Shown piece by piece: positions 21,548-30,277 of a DNA stretch of 64,000 nt (the first letter of the stretch is position 1; every line of letters starts with the position of its first letter). Made by a program: the position numbers and the translations under genes. The DNA is from Listeria cornellensis FSL F6-0969 (GTDB lineage Bacteria; Bacillota; Bacilli; Lactobacillales; Listeriaceae). The notes under the pieces were generated by a model that was not told the origin of the DNA, did not search any database, and saw nothing but the letters and a program-made list of their open reading frames with translations. The stretch is taken from assembly GCF_000525855.1 (NCBI RefSeq), contig NZ_AODE01000023.1, positions 32,657-96,656 on the forward strand, read 5' to 3'.

Positions 21548-22660
21548 CTAGGCTCGGCGCAGGCTGGTGTCGTCGCATTTGATGACAGCGAGAATGATGC
21601 CGAGCGCGATCATATTGCCGAGTGTCGAGCTGCCGCCGTAACTGATGAATGGTAATGGAATCCCAGTTAGGGGCATGAGGCCGATCGTCATCGCGATATT
21701 TTCGAAAATATTGAAGGCGAACATCATGGCAAAACCAGCGATGACGTACGTGGAAAAACTGCTTTTCATGTGTAGTGCGGCGATGATGAGTTGGTGGATG
21801 AAGAGCATGAATAGAATGAGCAGTAGGCTAGCACCGATGAAGCCGAATTGGTTGCCGATGGTGCTGAAAATCATATCGGTGTGGCTTTCTGGGATGTAGA
21901 CGGATGTGGAGTTGCTGCCAGACATGGTTCCGGAGCCAATTGCTTTTAGGGAGCGGTCGACTTGATAAAAGGAATTGGGATCGCTTGCTGGGTCGAGCCA
22001 CGTGTGGATGCGCCGGAATTGGTAGCTTTTGAAGCCGATTTTTTCGAGTAGGTTGACGTGATAGACGACAAGATAGAGGCCACCGCTTACTGCGACTACG
22101 AGTGATGTTAGGATCGTGATGATGAGCTTGGTGGATTTAAGGGCTAGGATGCTGATCGTGAAGGCGCTGACGAAGTAGACGATTGTTGTGCCGAGATCGG
22201 GCTGTTTCATGATTAATAGAAGGACAACGCCGGCGAGTGACCAAGTGATGAGTAGTTGCTTCCAAATGATGCGTTCGTATTTTGCCGCAAAATGGGCGAT
22301 GACGACGATGAACATTGATTTGGCGATTTCTGATGGTTGTAGGGAGAATCCAGCTAGCTGATACCAACGTGTCGCGCCATTAATTTTTGCTACGAGTGGG
22401 TTTGGGATGAGGATGCCGGCGAGCAAGATCAGCATGGCGAGATAGACCCAGATAATGTTGGATCGGACGAAGGTCATGTCGAGTTTTGATAGGAGAAATA
22501 CGGCGACGAAGCCAACAGTGATGAAGATGATTTGCATGCGAAAGAAGTTGGTGTCGTATTGGTTGGTTTGTTGGGCCATGTAGATTGCGAGGCAGCTGAT
22601 CATGGATAGTAGGCAGACGATGACGACTAGGCTTTCGCGGAGTCTATTGTTGGTTTGCAT
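21548..22660 (-). CDS. SEDS peptidoglycan glycosyltransferase, RodA type
   Basis: 370 aa, ten hydrophobic spans. FtsW/RodA/SpoVE family polymerises lipid II together with a class B PBP. Visible family features: NGATRWYQLAGFSLQPSEIAK, the ESHTDMIFSTIGNQFGFIG loop, and PLTGIPLPFISYGGSS. ATG 22660 follows GAAGGAATATCC and the start overlaps the preceding SEDS gene by 17 bases. Third gene of an mgtA-SEDS-SEDS operon, corresponding in order to L. monocytogenes lmo2689-lmo2688-lmo2687, so probably the RodA3 equivalent. Confidence 0.88.
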   Translation of the reverse strand: MQTNNRLRESLVVIVCLLSMISCLAIYMAQQTNQYDTNFFRMQIIFITVGFVAVFLLSKLDMTFVRSNIIWVYLAMLILLAGILIPNPLVAKINGATRWYQLAGFSLQPSEIAKSMFIVVIAHFAAKYERIIWKQLLITWSLAGVVLLLIMKQPDLGTTIVYFVSAFTISILALKSTKLIITILTSLVVAVSGGLYLVVYHVNLLEKIGFKSYQFRRIHTWLDPASDPNSFYQVDRSLKAIGSGTMSGSNSTSVYIPESHTDMIFSTIGNQFGFIGASLLLILFMLFIHQLIIAALHMKSSFSTYVIAGFAMMFAFNIFENIAMTIGLMPLTGIPLPFISYGGSSTLGNMIALGIILAVIKCDDTSLRRA

Positions 22661-23798
22661 GGATATTCCTTCTTTCTGTGAGGGTTATTTGGCGTTCGGT
22701 GCTGATGAGAAATCCGACGCCGCATGATAGGGTGATAATGGATGTGCCGCCGAAACTGATAAATGGCAACGGGACGCCGGTGAGTGGGATCATACCGCTG
22801 ACGCCGCCGAGATTCAAGAAAGCTTGGATCGCAATCCAGGTCGCAAAACCGATGCAGATGGAAGTGTCGAATGCTGATTGGCTGCGGAGCGCGATGTGAA
22901 AGGCTTTCCAGATGAAAAATAGGATGAGGCTTAGAGTCACGAGAATGCCGATGATGCCGAGTTCTTCTGAGATGACAGCGCTGATAAAATCGGTATGGGA
23001 TTCGGGCAGGAAACCGAGTTTTTGAACGCTTTGGCCGAATCCTTTGCCGAATATGCCGCCGTCTGCAATCGCGTAATAGCCATTTCTGAGTTGGTAGGAG
23101 GCATCGAGATTGGCTTCGCTGAACGGGTCAAGGAAGGCGAAACGACCGAGCCGAGCTGGGCTGAAAAAATCAGGATGGATGAGGTACGTGATGCCTAGGC
23201 TGAGGGCTGCGAACAGGATGACGGTGAGCGCGATTTGGCTGAGTCTGCGTGCGGAAAGCCCAGATGTGAGTAGTTGGGCGGCGAAAATACATAGAATGAT
23301 GAAGCTTGTGCCTAGGTCTGGTTGCAAAATAATGAGGCCAGCGCAAAATAGGATGTAGGCTATGAGTAAGTAGCTAGTACGGTTGGACTGGGACATTTTT
23401 GGGAAGTAGCGCACGATGAAATTTCCGGTCACAACGATGAGTAGCATTTTGACAAGCTCGGTTGGTTGTAGTGTGGCGCTGCCTAGTTGAACCCACCGCT
23501 TGGCATTGTTGGTTGCTGTGCCAGTAAGTAGAACGAGAACTAGCAGGAGGACAGCGATGCCGCCTGCTAATTTCATCGTTTTTTTAGAACAGAATGGTGC
23601 GGTTTTTAGTTTGGCAAAGAAGAGTAGGCAAGCGAGACCAATCGTGTAAAACATAGCTTGCCGGGTCACAAAATGGGTGCTTGCTACGTTGTAACGGTTG
23701 CCAGCGGATGCGTAACTGGCGCTGTAAACCATGAGGCAACTCCAAATTCCAATGGCGAGATAGGCGAGAATAATAAGACTATTCTGCTTGGTAAACAT
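22644..23798 (-). CDS. SEDS peptidoglycan glycosyltransferase, FtsW type
   Basis: 384 aa, ten hydrophobic spans. Contains NAKRWVQLGSATLQPTELVK, GFLPESHTDFISAVISEELG, and MIPLTGVPLPFISFGGTS, all SEDS hallmarks. ATG 23798 lies four bases after the mgtA stop with no separate strong ribosome site, implying translational coupling. Probably the FtsW2 equivalent of Listeria, an accessory septal synthase rather than the housekeeping FtsW, which is normally in a different locus. Confidence 0.88.
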   Translation of the reverse strand: MFTKQNSLIILAYLAIGIWSCLMVYSASYASAGNRYNVASTHFVTRQAMFYTIGLACLLFFAKLKTAPFCSKKTMKLAGGIAVLLLVLVLLTGTATNNAKRWVQLGSATLQPTELVKMLLIVVTGNFIVRYFPKMSQSNRTSYLLIAYILFCAGLIILQPDLGTSFIILCIFAAQLLTSGLSARRLSQIALTVILFAALSLGITYLIHPDFFSPARLGRFAFLDPFSEANLDASYQLRNGYYAIADGGIFGKGFGQSVQKLGFLPESHTDFISAVISEELGIIGILVTLSLILFFIWKAFHIALRSQSAFDTSICIGFATWIAIQAFLNLGGVSGMIPLTGVPLPFISFGGTSIITLSCGVGFLISTERQITLTERRNIHANQQ

Positions 23799-23802
23799 CG
23801 GT

Positions 23803-26401
23803 TTAAATCCAATCGTGGAATTTCTTGATGTAGAGATTTTTGGCGATTTGGACGGTTACCATGTAGCCTGCTAGAATCGCGATAAGCCACGGGAAGTAGG
23901 TGAGCGGTAGGCTGACGAGTCCGATTCTGTGACCAAACGACGTGAATGGAATGATAATGCCGACACCCATCACGATAAGGGTGGAAATCATCACAGGTTT
24001 TGCTGCGCGACTTTGAATGAATGGAATTTTCTCAGTACGAATCATGTGTACAACGAGCGTTTGTGTCAGAAGGCCAACTACGAACCAGCCACTTTGGAAT
24101 AGTGCTTGTTCGGCGATAGTATTCGCGCTAAAGACGAACCACATGATGGCGAACGTGAGAATATCGAAAATCGAGCTGACGGGTCCAATCAGAAGAATGA
24201 AGCGCAACATGTTTTTACGATCCCATTTCCGCGGTTTTTTCAAGAAGGATTCGTCCATTTTATCCCAAGGAAGCGTCATTTGAGAGACATCGTACATGAG
24301 ATTTTGCAAAAGTAGATGAATCGATAGCATCGGTAAAAATGGCAGGAAGGCGCTGGCGACAAGAACGCTAAACACGTTTCCAAAATTGGAGCTGGCTGTC
24401 ATTTTCATGTATTTCAGAATGTTTCCGAAGACGTTGCGACCTTCCGTTACGGCGTCGTTTAGGATGGTTAAACTCTTTTCGAGTAGAATGACAGAGCTTG
24501 CATCTTTGGTTATATCGGCGGCAGTATCAACGGAGATTCCGACGTCTGCTTTGCGCAGGGCTGGGGCATCATTGATTCCATCACCCATAAAACCAACTGT
24601 GTGACCGTCTTTTCGAATCAGATGAATGATACGGGATTTCTGAGTTGGCGTGAGTTTGGCGAAGATGTGGTGGGTTCTCGTTACTTCAGTTAGTTCATCG
24701 TCATACAGAAAATCGATATCGGAGCCGAGCAGGAATTTCTCAGATGGAATGCCGACTTGGTTGCAAATCGTTTGCGCGACGATTTCGTTGTCACCTGTGA
24801 GAACTTTAACGGTTACGCCATGGTCATGCAAAGAGGCAATCGCGGGCTTGGCAGATGGCTTGGCGGGATCTAGGAAGCCGAGGAAGCCAATCAGTGTCAT
24901 ATTTTGCTCATCGATGACGGAAAAGGTTTCTTTCTCTGTCTTGGTTTTCGTCGCGATGGCGATGACGCGCATACCGTTGCGATTCATTTCCTCACATTGC
25001 GTGTGGAGGCGTTTTTTGATTGGGTCTGTTAGCTCGATAATCGCGCCATTTTCTTCAAGCTTGGAGCAGACGTCGAACATTTCGGTAATCGCGCCTTTGG
25101 TGATCATTTGCAGGCTGTCTTTTTTGCGCAAAATAACGCTGAGACGGCGGCGAGCAAAGTCAAATGGGATTTCATCGATTTTTTCTGGTGTCGTGAAACG
25201 TTTGCTGTCACCGATTTTTTCCATATGTGAAATGATGGCGTGGTCCATGATGTTTTTCCAGCCGGTTTGGAAGTGGCTATTTTGGAAGGCGAGCGCAAGG
25301 ACTTCATCGGACGTTTCCCCAGTCGTATCAATGTGTTCGATGAGTTCAACTTTATCTTTGGTCAGCGTGCCGGTTTTGTCGGTGCAGAGAACATCCATCG
25401 CGCCAAGGTTTTGAATCGCGCTGAGTTCTTTGATGATGACTTTCTTTCTGGCCATGCGAACGGCGCCTTTTGCGAGATTGGTGTTGACAATCATCGGCAG
25501 CATTTCGGGCGTAAGTCCCACGGCTACAGCAACGGCGAACAGAAGCGCTTCGGTCCAGTTGCCTTTCATGATTCCATTGATTAAAAAGACGATTGGAACC
25601 ATGACGAGCATGAGATACATCAGTAATTTGGAAATCGATTTGACACCTTTATCAAAACTGGTTTCGTCGCGTTTGGCGAGTGCTTCTTGAGATAGGGAGC
25701 CGAAAATGGTGTTATCGCCAGTTTTTAGAATCAGTGCCTTACCTTGACCGCTAATCACGTCTGTGCCCATGAATGCCAAATTGTCTCGTTCAAAAATGCT
25801 GAGACTTTTTTCGATGGCTTCAACGAATTTTTCGACGGGAATCGATTCGCCGGTAAGTGGTGATTGGTTAATAAATAGGTCCTTGGCTTCGATGATTCGC
25901 ACGTCTGCTGGGATAATGTCACCAGTTGAGAGGAAAACGATATCGCCTGGAACGACATCCACAATCGGGATTTCTCTTTGCATACCGTCACGAATAATCG
26001 CGGTCGTATTTTCAATCATGTTTTTCAGGGAGAGACTGGCTTTTTGGGCGCGCATCGATTGAGTGAAGCTAAGAATGACACTAAATAGAATCATCAGAGC
26101 CATAATGATAGTCGCCTCGATGTCGGCAGTCACGTAAGAAATTATCATAAGGAAGGCAAGAATATAAATAAATGGATTGTGGAAAGCCTTGGCTAGATTG
26201 ACATACCACGGTGTTGGCTTCTGTTCGGCGGTGATGTTTGGACCAAATTTAGTGCGTCGTCTCGTTACTTCTACTTCGTTTAGGCCTTTGGTCGTTGTTT
26301 TGTATTTCGCGATAGCTGCGTCTTTGTTGGATGTGGAATCTTGGAGTAGCGTCCGGTTCACTTCTTGTTCATTGCGTAACTTGTTTAGTGCTTTTTTTCA
26401 T
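23803..26401 (-). CDS. mgtA: Mg2+-importing P-type ATPase MgtA; frameshifted near the N terminus
   Basis: P-type ATPase with TGES in the actuator domain, the phosphorylated aspartate in DKTGTLTKD, nucleotide-binding VLTGDNEIVAQ, hinge GDGINDAPALRKADVGIS, and the six C-terminal helices of type IIIB enzymes. The main frame opens only from a GTG at 26361. The natural start is ATG 26401 behind CGGAGGATAATACA, reading MKKALNKLRNEQEVNRTLLQ once one A is removed from the run at 26392-26398 (T on the plus strand). Full length about 865 aa. Controlled by the upstream M-box; shares the transcript with two SEDS genes. Confidence 0.93.
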
Positions 26402-26431
26402 TGTATTATCCTCCGATTCAGTTCTAAACTG

Positions 26432-26533
26432 TCACGGCTTTTTTAGGTTGCTGGTGGAGCAAAAGCCATTCCAGTCCGTTATTAAGTTCGATGATTCAGG
26501 TTCTGCAGGGTCGTCCTCTAGAAATTGTGGCAT
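26432..26533 (-). CDS. Small acidic/proline-rich ORF in the mgtA leader (candidate leader peptide)
   Basis: 33-codon ORF starting ATG 26533, six bases after a strong GGAGGTGG site, ending 30 bases before the mgtA ATG. It begins MPQFLEDDPAEPESS. Interspersed acidic residues and prolines right after the start are the feature of the enterobacterial mgtA leader peptide MgtL, where they destabilise ribosomes when Mg2+ is low. No sequence homology is claimed. Because one-base indels are common in this window the C-terminal half may be mis-framed: another frame here reads ELNNGLEWLLLHQQPKKAVTV before a stop at 26424. It lies downstream of the riboswitch terminator. Confidence 0.55.
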   Translation of the reverse strand: MPQFLEDDPAEPESSNLITDWNGFCSTSNLKKP

Positions 26534-26612
26534 GCTACTCCACCTCCGTTCTATATAATTTGACAATAATAAACATAATAGCAGAATTTTCATTTCATTC
26601 TTGATTACGCAC

Positions 26613-26652
26613 AAAAAAATCCCTACCTGTCTAGTGACTTTGGCAGAGATTC
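26613..26652 (-). terminator. Intrinsic terminator of the M-box expression platform
   Basis: On the minus strand AATCTCTGCC pairs with GGTAGGGATT (two G-U pairs) around a 14-base loop and is followed by seven T. It lies about 30 bases after the M-box aptamer, as expected for a transcription-termination switch. Confidence 0.8.
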
Positions 26653-26680
26653 AGAATTTTATGCGCATAAAAAACATAGT

Positions 26681-26845
26681 ATTCCCCTCGCTAAAGATTT
26701 GGCACTATACAACGTAAAGAAAACGAGTTTCTTAGCCACATTATGGAAAGCCTTAATCCGACAATCCCTGTTCAACCCATTGGCGTCTTTGGACATTTTT
26801 GGGCAGTGGCATGTATTCATATAGGAGCCTCACTATACAGGTTGT
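26681..26845 (-). promoter_or_regulatory. M-box (ykoK-type) Mg2+ riboswitch upstream of mgtA
   Basis: The minus strand contains the conserved M-box core: GTGAGGCTCCTATATG, then GCCCAAAAATGTCCAAAGAC continuing GCCAATGGGT, and near the 3' end TATAGTGC and CTTTAGCGA. Order and spacing fit the aptamer. High Mg2+ is known to compact this RNA and favour termination. Here it would shut off mgtA and the two SEDS genes together. Confidence 0.93.
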
Positions 26846-26969
26846 TCAGCGTGCCGACAAATACTCATCTTCGTCGTTAAAGTCTGCGTTCCGATGCTCA
26901 TGTACAGTCGTACACTCCGCTTCGGTACTCGACTTTGCCTAGAATCTAAGCATTTGTCGGCACGCTGAA
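26845..26969 (-). repeat. 125-bp element with perfect 18-bp terminal inverted repeats
   Basis: TTCAGCGTGCCGACAAAT at 26845-26862 is exactly inverted at 26952-26969. The interior carries nested pairing (CCGA/TCGG around GTACGACTGTAC). It lies between the mgtA promoter and the M-box, so it is transcribed as a long hairpin in the leader. It could be a miniature mobile element or a dispersed structured repeat. Nothing in the window shows another copy. Confidence 0.7.
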
Positions 26970-27057
26970 GTTTGGAGGTGCGATCTGAATTTGCGTTGGA
27001 GGGACTTTTTTTTGGCTTGCTGATTTTTTTTAGTTATTATTGCTCTTAACACTTCCT

Positions 27058-27086
27058 AGGTTAGCATTGATGTTTTTTTGTGTCAA
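27058..27086 (-). promoter_or_regulatory. Probable promoter of the mgtA operon
   Basis: On the minus strand TTGACA (27086-27081), a 17-base spacer, and TAACCT (27063-27058). It is the only good match between the neighbouring gene and the M-box. It would give an untranslated leader of about 650 bases. The 27087-27354 stretch shows nothing else. Confidence 0.55.
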
Positions 27087-27354
27087 GGGGGTTTCCCTAA
27101 AAATGTTGCGCGAGGGCAAGATAATTGTTGGGTGAAGAGGGGCGTGAGAGGGGCTCGGGGAATTGGAGGGGGTTTAAAATTTTTTTTATTTGTGTTTTGT
27201 TGTTGTACGGATTGTCATTGTTTGGGCTCGGGATTTGTAATATTTTTAGTGTGGATTATGGAAAATTCATGGAGTGTGAGGGGCAGATGAGACGTTTGGG
27301 ATTTTTGTTGTTTACGGATTTGATTGGTTGGTTATGTGGATTCTATTCAGCATA

Positions 27355-27398
27355 ATAAAACACCCCAAAATCAGATTATTAGTCTAGATTTTGGGGTG
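27355..27398 (-). terminator. Terminator of the blaI-blaR1-like operon
   Basis: Perfect 12-bp stem CACCCCAAAATC / GATTTTGGGGTG with a 14-base loop. On the minus strand it is followed by TTTTATTATG. It lies 44 bases beyond the stop of the M56 gene. Confidence 0.8.
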
Positions 27399-27441
27399 AA
27401 CATTGGATGGGGAGCATCGTCTGTTTTTAGTTATTCAAGCC

Positions 27442-28860
27442 TTATTTTGCGTTTTCTTGGGACATTTTTAATTTGTAATCAGCAGCCGCTTTTTCGTTGT
27501 AGTCTGCACCTGTTGCCTTATTCGTTGCATTTTCTTCGGCCATCTGTTTTTTCTTTTCTTCAGTAGCAGCAGCCATTTTTTTATCAATATCTGATTGAGT
27601 GGCTTTTTCCTCAGCCATTTGTCTGTTCTTTTCAGCGGTAGCAGCAGCGATTTTTTTGGTCGATCTCTGCGTCTGTTGCGTTAGCAGTTACATTTTCTCC
27701 GGCCATTTTTGCTTTGTAATCGGCAGCCATTTTTTCGTCGTACTCTCCGCTGGCTACTTTATTTGCTGCTTCTTGGTTTACGGCATCTTCTTGTTTCATT
27801 CTAGCTGCCATTTCTTGTTTTTGTGATTCGGTTGTCTCTGCTTTTACGTCTACTAGAGAGAACGCGGATACTCCCAAAATTGCGATGAAACCTACTGCGG
27901 TTAATAGTTGTGATTTTTTTATTTGAATTTTTTGATCATAATGATTCTCCTCTTTAATCTTATTTTGTTTTTACTGAAATGTGCCAGTGTGGATGGCTGA
28001 TAATACGTAGAATATTGCTCGACTAATGTAATAATGGTGTGTCCGTAAGCGATTCTTTCTGCGGGATTGATAAAAGTCAGAGCCAGATTATCGCAGGCTA
28101 TTTCTTGATCTTCACGCATCGCACGACAGGCGTACCAAAGAATAGGATTAAACCAGTGGACAATGAGCAGACAATTCATCAGTAAATTGATGCCGATATC
28201 TTTTCGTTTATAATGGGATAATTCGTGATAAAAAATGTATTTTAGTTGCTCGTTATTTAGATGCTTCACGTGTTTTTCATCAAGTAAAATCCTAGGTTTG
28301 TTCATTCCGAATAGGGTTGGAGCTGAAATTTTTCCGGAATAGTGTAAAGGGATATCTTTTTCAATGGACATATTTTGCTTACATTGCTGATAAATATCCA
28401 AAACTCTTTTTTCAGTTATTAGTGGTTGCTTGCTTATATAGATATATAAACGCCTGTTTGTCATTATTATGAAGATTCCGGCAATCAGGATTCCTAGTAT
28501 CCAAATCAATAGAAAGACAGTGTATATGTCAATTTCAGCAGGTACTTCCTTGGCTATTACAGGTACTTTCTCGATGGTTTCTGGTGCTATCGTTGTACTT
28601 TCTTGGATAGCAACTGGCTCTGCTACTGGGGTGACGGGTAGCAGGGAATAGATGCTAAATGAGCTTTCTGGAAACCAAGGTAGTACCAGTCTCACCACAA
28701 GAATGAGCCATAATGCGTATTTCCATTGCGGTGTTAGCCAATTTCTTAAGAGGAATCGGATGCACAGAATGAACACGACCAACACGCTTGCCAAAATAGA
28801 CGTTTCGATGACCCAGTTAAAAATAGAGGGAAGGTACGTATGCCATAGCGTATGGAACAT
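27442..28860 (-). CDS. BlaR1/MecR1-like M56 metallopeptidase with a charged repeat outer domain; frameshifted as written
   Basis: N-terminal 310 residues are an M56 protease: four hydrophobic helices, zinc motif HELSHYKRKD near residue 219, and EDQEIACD. BlaR1-type proteins signal across the membrane and cleave their BlaI repressor. The frame stops at 27919, but the next frame resumes with the fourth helix (QLLTAVGFIAILGVSAFSLV) and about 125 residues of Ala/Lys/Glu-rich repeats built on K-M-A-A-x-x and MAEE-x-A-T units, to TAA at 27442. Tracts at 27922-27924 (one base short, or two extra nearby) and 27651-27657 (one extra) explain the breaks. The outer domain is not a penicillin-binding domain. 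ATG 28860 follows AAAGGATAGATAGTT, two bases from the blaI-like gene. Confidence 0.75.
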
Positions 28861-28862
28861 AA

Positions 28863-29261
28863 CTATCTATCCTTTCTGGGATTGGATTCAGCTTTATCAT
28901 CTAGGAGTTGTTTGAGTTCATCGATGTCCTCGGATGATAGTTTTTCCTCTTTTATAAAATTCACGAGTAGTGGTTTGAAAGCAGCGCCGTAAAAGCGGTT
29001 TAACAAGGATTTTGTTTCGCTTTGCATGTAATCTTCTCGAGATACTAATGCGGTGTACGTGTGCAGTTTTCCTTTTTCTTGGTGGGAGGAAATAGCTTCT
29101 TTTTGGACTAGTCGGTTGAGTAACGTTCGTATTGTTTTGGGACTCCAATCGTGTTCTTTTTCCAGGGCTTGAATTATTTCACCGGCTGTCAGTGGAGATT
29201 CGTTCCAAATAACTTGGATGACTTCTAATTCAGCTTCTGATATTTTAGGTAAATGCCCCAT
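28863..29261 (-). CDS. BlaI/MecI/CopY-family transcriptional repressor
   Basis: 132 aa. Winged helix with LPKISEAELEVIQVIWNESP and the recognition region WSPKTIRTLLNRLVQKEAIS typical of BlaI. C-terminal dimerisation and cleavage part follows. ATG 29261 behind AAAGGAGGAATAAA. Partner of the adjacent M56 protease; no beta-lactamase gene lies nearby, so its target may be its own operon or genes elsewhere. Confidence 0.9.
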   Translation of the reverse strand: MGHLPKISEAELEVIQVIWNESPLTAGEIIQALEKEHDWSPKTIRTLLNRLVQKEAISSHQEKGKLHTYTALVSREDYMQSETKSLLNRFYGAAFKPLLVNFIKEEKLSSEDIDELKQLLDDKAESNPRKDR

Positions 29262-29280
29262 TTTATTCCTCCTTTCTTAA

Positions 29281-29335
29281 GACTACACTTGTAATCCATG
29301 GATAAATACTAACATGTTTCGTTATTGGAAGTCAA
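29281..29335 (-). promoter_or_regulatory. Promoter and BlaI-type operator of the blaI/blaR1-like pair
   Basis: Minus strand: TTGACT (29335-29330), 18-base spacer, TAGTAT (29311-29306). The dyad ATTACAAGTGTAGT (29295-29282), matching the BlaI/MecI pattern TACA-nn-TGTA, overlaps the expected transcription start, which fits autorepression. Confidence 0.65.
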
Positions 29336-29443
29336 CCCCCTTTTTGATACTTGTGTTGCATCTGGATGTTTTATGGAGTAGAGTAACATGTATAAATGTC
29401 TATCATGCACAAAATACAAAGCAAGCAAGGAGAGCGATGGAAG

Positions 29444-30013
29444 ATGAATGTACTACTCATTTATACATATCCAAATCATGAAGGGTTAAATTATGCTATA
29501 AAAGAAATTGTGGAGAAAGAGCTGGGCAAGAAGAATGTCGTCAGAGAAATTGACCTTTACAAAGAGGAATTTGATCCTGTTTTACGTTTTGATAGTAGGA
29601 ATAAGCGTCGAGATTTGCATAAAGATACGTATACGAAGGAGTATAGAGATCAGCTTCTTTGGGCGGATTTTTTGATTTTTATTTATCCGATTTGGTGGAG
29701 CAGTACGCCGGCGATTTTAAAGGGATTTATCGATAGGGTGTTTGCGAAGGATTTTGCGTATAAATATAAAGGGATTCGGCCGATTGGACTGCTAAAAGGG
29801 AAGCGGGCTTGGATTATTAATACGCACGATACGCCGGCGGTTTATGCTAATTTTATTCAAAAGGATTATGGGCGAGTTCTAAGTAAACAAATTCTAAAAA
29901 TGTGCGGTATTTCGACATATAAGCATACGTCGTTGTCTTATGTAAAAGGTTCTAATGAAGTCAAAATAAATAAATTTCTGCAAAAAATTGATAAGATTAG
30001 TAGTACTATTTAA
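29444..30013 (+). CDS. NAD(P)H dehydrogenase (quinone)/flavodoxin-2 family oxidoreductase
   Basis: 189 aa from ATG 29444, preceded by AAGGAGAGCGATGGAAG; the in-frame ATG at 29396 precedes this site. Flavodoxin-like fold: NVLLIYTYPNHEG phosphate loop, ADFLIFIYPIWWSSTPAILKG (the family's P-x-W-W motif) and FAYKYKG. Members are FMN/FAD-dependent NAD(P)H:quinone reductases, related to KefF and MdaB. The gene is divergent from blaI and shares its intergenic region, so coregulation by BlaI is possible but unproven. Confidence 0.82.
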   Translation: MNVLLIYTYPNHEGLNYAIKEIVEKELGKKNVVREIDLYKEEFDPVLRFDSRNKRRDLHKDTYTKEYRDQLLWADFLIFIYPIWWSSTPAILKGFIDRVFAKDFAYKYKGIRPIGLLKGKRAWIINTHDTPAVYANFIQKDYGRVLSKQILKMCGISTYKHTSLSYVKGSNEVKINKFLQKIDKISSTI

Positions 30014-30140
30014 TGTGAAAATGTGTTTAGGAAGTTTGTTTTACGGCGAAATTAGATGGGAACCTGGACGTTGGGAATTAGTCCCTCTTAGAACTAATTT
30101 TCACAATCTGATAGATAGGCTGAAAAGGGCGCCAACACAT

Positions 30141-30158
30141 GAATGAGAACGATTATCA
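30141..30158 (+). promoter_or_regulatory. Possible Fur-type box upstream of the formate dehydrogenase operon
   Basis: GAATGAGAACGATTATCA, inverted, reads TGATAATCGTTCTCA, which agrees with most positions of the 7-1-7 Fur consensus. It lies about 40 bases upstream of the TATAAT. Confidence 0.35.
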
Positions 30159-30194
30159 GTTAACTTTTTGCTATTCAATTTTCACAATAACTGC

Positions 30195-30224
30195 TATAAT
30201 GAAAGGTGTATGGAAACGCTTCCT
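30195..30224 (+). promoter_or_regulatory. Promoter -10 and CcpA cre site of the formate dehydrogenase operon
   Basis: TATAAT at 30195-30200 is followed by ATGGAAACGCTTCCT (30210-30224), a full match to the cre consensus WTGNAANCGNWNNCW. A cre just after the start site is the classic position for CcpA repression. The -35 is poor, which suggests activator dependence. Confidence 0.65.
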
Positions 30225-30277
30225 AATGGTTTTCCTAGATTGGCATGAGTTCTTAGTTTTCAAGGAGGGATTTTTGG

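Noticed and set aside
24650..25414. 254-codon plus-strand ORF inside mgtA
   Set aside because: Antisense to the catalytic domains of the P-type ATPase; Ser/Ile-rich shadow translation.
26970..27357. Plus-strand ORFs of 70-80 codons upstream of the mgtA leader
   Set aside because: Low-complexity Gly/Phe/Leu translation of a GT-rich leader, without conserved features.
27447..27860. Second tandem-repeat region as a non-coding repeat
   Set aside because: It encodes the Ala/Lys/Glu repeats after the M56 protease in one consistent corrected frame.
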